A stretch of 7,860 nucleotides of DNA from an uncultured Alphaproteobacteria bacterium. Its GTDB lineage: Bacteria > Pseudomonadota > Alphaproteobacteria > Rhizobiales > Pleomorphomonadaceae. The stretch lies in the NCBI GenBank assembly GCA_937900425.1, contig CALCDT010000075.1:1-7860 (forward strand), in the 5' to 3' direction. The position numbers and the translations under genes were made by a program. This document shows, in pieces, positions 6,414 through 7,860 of this stretch (the stretch's first letter is position 1; every line of letters begins with the position of its first letter). Below the pieces are notes generated by a model. That model saw nothing but the letters and a program-made list of their open reading frames with translations. It was not told the origin of the DNA and ran no database searches.

Positions 6414-7028
6414 TCACGGGCCGCCGAGATTCAGCCGGATCTCGAATCGGCGGCCGACGAATGCGGGGGGCGGTGGGGGAGCGGCGCCGAGCCTGGTGAC
6501 GGCTCGTTCGATCACCTCGGCGAGCATCGGTGAAATCCGGCCGCCGACGCGAAGGTCGGCGATCCGCCCGTCGTCGCCGAGCCGGAACGCCAGGGTGACC
6601 GGAACCGGCGTGCCCCGCTGCGCCGCCCGGCGCAGCGACGAGTTCCAGACGATCTCGCCGAGATGCCTCTCGACGCTGCGCAGGTAGGGATCCACCGCCG
6701 CGCCGCGCTCGATCCGGACCGGAAGAAGAAAGGTCCGTCCCGCCAGTGCGGCGGGTGGCGGCGGAAGGCGGAAGCCGGGACCGAGGGCCTGACGGACCGC
6801 CGTCGCCGACGCGGCAGACCTCGCATCGCGGACGACGACGTCGTGGAGGCGGCCATCGGCGCCGACGCGGAAGCCGACGACCACCTCGCCCGCCGGGCCG
6901 TTCGGAGCCACGCCGGCGACGACGCCCGCGATCTGACGCCGGGCGAGGGCGGTGTAGGCCGCGGCGTCGTCTGCGGCCGCCGGCAGGGCGGAGACGACGA
7001 GCAGGAGAAGAAGAAGGATGATCCGCAC
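6414..7028 (-). CDS. Secreted protein with two TonB-C-terminal-like repeats
   Basis: The 204-residue product starts at a GTG (7028) with GAGG about 8 bases upstream, directly before a signal peptide (residues 1-19: a run of Leu/Val, then ALPAAA). The mature part appears to hold two copies of a TonB/TolA C-terminal-like fold. Copy 1 has GFRVGADGRLHDVVV (52-66), PPPP (89-92) and LPVRI (102-106). Copy 2 has YLRSVERHLG (115-124), then AFRLGDDGRIADLRV (147-161), PPPPP (184-188) and FEIRLN (195-200). The copies are offset by about 95 residues. There is no N-terminal membrane anchor followed by a Pro/Lys-rich spacer, so it is not an ordinary TonB energy transducer. It probably stays in the periplasm. 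It lies 40 bases after ialB, so an operon is likely. The function is unknown; the repeat assignment is from pattern only. Confidence 0.8.
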   Translation of the reverse strand: MRIILLLLLLVVSALPAAADDAAAYTALARRQIAGVVAGVAPNGPAGEVVVGFRVGADGRLHDVVVRDARSAASATAVRQALGPGFRLPPPPAALAGRTFLLPVRIERGAAVDPYLRSVERHLGEIVWNSSLRRAAQRGTPVPVTLAFRLGDDGRIADLRVGGRISPMLAEVIERAVTRLGAAPPPPPAFVGRRFEIRLNLGGP

Positions 7029-7068
7029 GACGCTCGCCTCGCCGAGGGGCCGACGGCCGGACTGATTG

Positions 7069-7587
7069 TCACGGCAGGGCCGCGAGGCCCTCGCGGAAGC
7101 CCTTCAGCGAGATCGGGATGCCGATACCCTCTTCCGGGGTCTGGAAGATGATGAAGGTCGCCCCGGTGCCGGTGGAGAGCTGCTGGATCAGGTCATCCTC
7201 CATCACCGCCTCGGCGAAGCAGCCGTTGGCGAGGCAGCGCACGAAGGCGGTGCGGCCGATGTCCCGGTCGTCGATGCGAAGCCCGAGGCCGGAGGGCAGC
7301 AGCACGCCGAGCGGGGCGAGCACGCGCAGGATCGGTGTCTTCTTGTCGGCGGTCTTGATCACGATCACCGACAGGCCGACGTTGTCGCGGTCCTCGGCGG
7401 TGACGTTCTGGATCAGCGCGCACTGCTCCTCGCGGGCGCCGGGCGGCTGGTCGCAGCGGATCTGCCAGTCGTCGAAGACGGTCTTGACCGCGCCCTGCGC
7501 CCGCGCCTGTCCGCCCGGCAGGGCGACCGCGACCAGAAGCAGGAGGGCGAGAGTGGCCGCAAGGCCCCTGGGCGGATGGAACGTCAT
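7069..7587 (-). CDS. Invasion-associated locus B (IalB) family periplasmic protein
   Basis: IalB proteins are small exported proteins, named from Bartonella where the locus aids erythrocyte invasion, but widespread and of unclear role in free-living alphaproteobacteria. From the ATG at 7587 the protein is 172 residues with a clear signal peptide (basic N-terminus, LALLLLVAVALPGG, cleavage near QARA/QG at residue 30). Family hallmarks are FDDWQIRC (38-45), EQCALIQ (54-60), a central LGLRIDD (101-107), RCLANGCFAEA (117-127) and a C-terminal SLKGF (160-164). The four cysteines (45, 56, 118, 123) probably form two disulfides. An AGGTG lies about 7 bases before the start. Upstream frame extension to 7635 would hide the signal peptide and was rejected. 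It is the first of the minus-strand genes seen here. Confidence 0.93.
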   Translation of the reverse strand: MTFHPPRGLAATLALLLLVAVALPGGQARAQGAVKTVFDDWQIRCDQPPGAREEQCALIQNVTAEDRDNVGLSVIVIKTADKKTPILRVLAPLGVLLPSGLGLRIDDRDIGRTAFVRCLANGCFAEAVMEDDLIQQLSTGTGATFIIFQTPEEGIGIPISLKGFREGLAALP

Positions 7588-7648
7588 GGGCAGGCACCTG
7601 ATCGTCGTGATTCTCTCCGGCCGCATTCTGACCACGGCCTCCGGGCGA

Positions 7649-7668
7649 GCGCCATGGAAACATGGCGC
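7649..7668. repeat. Perfect 8-bp inverted repeat upstream of ialB
   Basis: The arms GCGCCATG (7649-7656) and CATGGCGC (7661-7668) flank GAAA, 62-81 bases upstream of the ialB start. The spacing and spacer are the same as in the hicA palindrome, but the arms differ. In the gap to the right edge a second GC-only inverted repeat occurs at 7687-7694/7700-7707. The rest of 7708-7860 shows no gene on either strand. The palindrome may be an operator or an mRNA leader hairpin; no clear -35/-10 could be placed. Confidence 0.4.
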
Positions 7669-7860
7669 CGCGATCGCGAAAAGGCCGCGGCGCCCGCGCG
7701 GCGCCGCCGCGCACCGGTCCGGCGCTTTTGCGCGGGGGCACCAGCTGTTTGTCCGTGGCGAGCGGTGCTCGGCCGGCCTCCCCGGTCGCCCCCGCCGGAC
7801 GACCGGTGCGGGGGAGGGGCGGTGGAGAGGCGTGCGCCGCGCGGCCGTCCGTGCCGCGGG

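Noticed and set aside
7687..7707. 8-bp GC-only inverted repeat followed on the minus strand by GGCCTTTTCG, as an intrinsic terminator
   Set aside because: The T-run has only four bases after a GGCC, and no minus-strand gene ending here can be seen. Such stems arise easily in this composition.

Overview
The window is a very GC-rich bacterial chromosome segment. Its gene content points to an alphaproteobacterium of the Hyphomicrobiales (Rhizobiales) type: an alphaproteobacterial-style LpxK (DDGFQN rather than DDGFQH), a DUF2093 protein, an invasion-associated locus B (IalB) protein and a TldD. From memory of the order, lpxK next to a convergent DUF2093 gene, and ialB near tldD, are common there. 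The genus cannot be told from this sequence alone.

Layout: only lpxK is on the plus strand (entering from the left edge, ending at 1010). Everything else is on the minus strand, so in transcription order from the right: ialB (7587-7069), a secreted protein with two TonB-C-like repeats (7028-6414), an FMN-dependent PPOX-fold flavoprotein of the MSMEG_1061 type (6355-5744), a 254-base gap, tldD (5489-4065), a hicA/hicB toxin-antitoxin pair (4018-3388), a 201-base gap, a KefB/KefC-type CPA2 antiporter broken by a one-base frameshift (3186-1394), and DUF2093 (1268-1047), which converges on lpxK. No rRNA, tRNA, CRISPR array, transposase or integrase was seen.

Most of the region is envelope or housekeeping: lipid A 4'-kinase, a periplasmic IalB protein, a TonB-C-like periplasmic protein, a potassium/proton antiporter and the TldD metalloprotease subunit. 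The accessory part is hicAB. Here a perfect 11-bp inverted repeat overlaps the hicA start and probably serves as the HicB operator, while the HicA toxin appears to have lost its catalytic histidine (Arg at that position). HicB keeps both its HicB-like and ribbon-helix-helix parts. This looks like a toxin-antitoxin module whose toxin is decaying but whose autoregulatory half is intact.

The second notable point is the antiporter: a single missing base near 2126-2130 separates the membrane domain from the last helix and RCK/TrkA-N domain, and the shifted frame ends at a TGA only two bases before an ATG in the original frame. No wholly new multi-gene system is evident.
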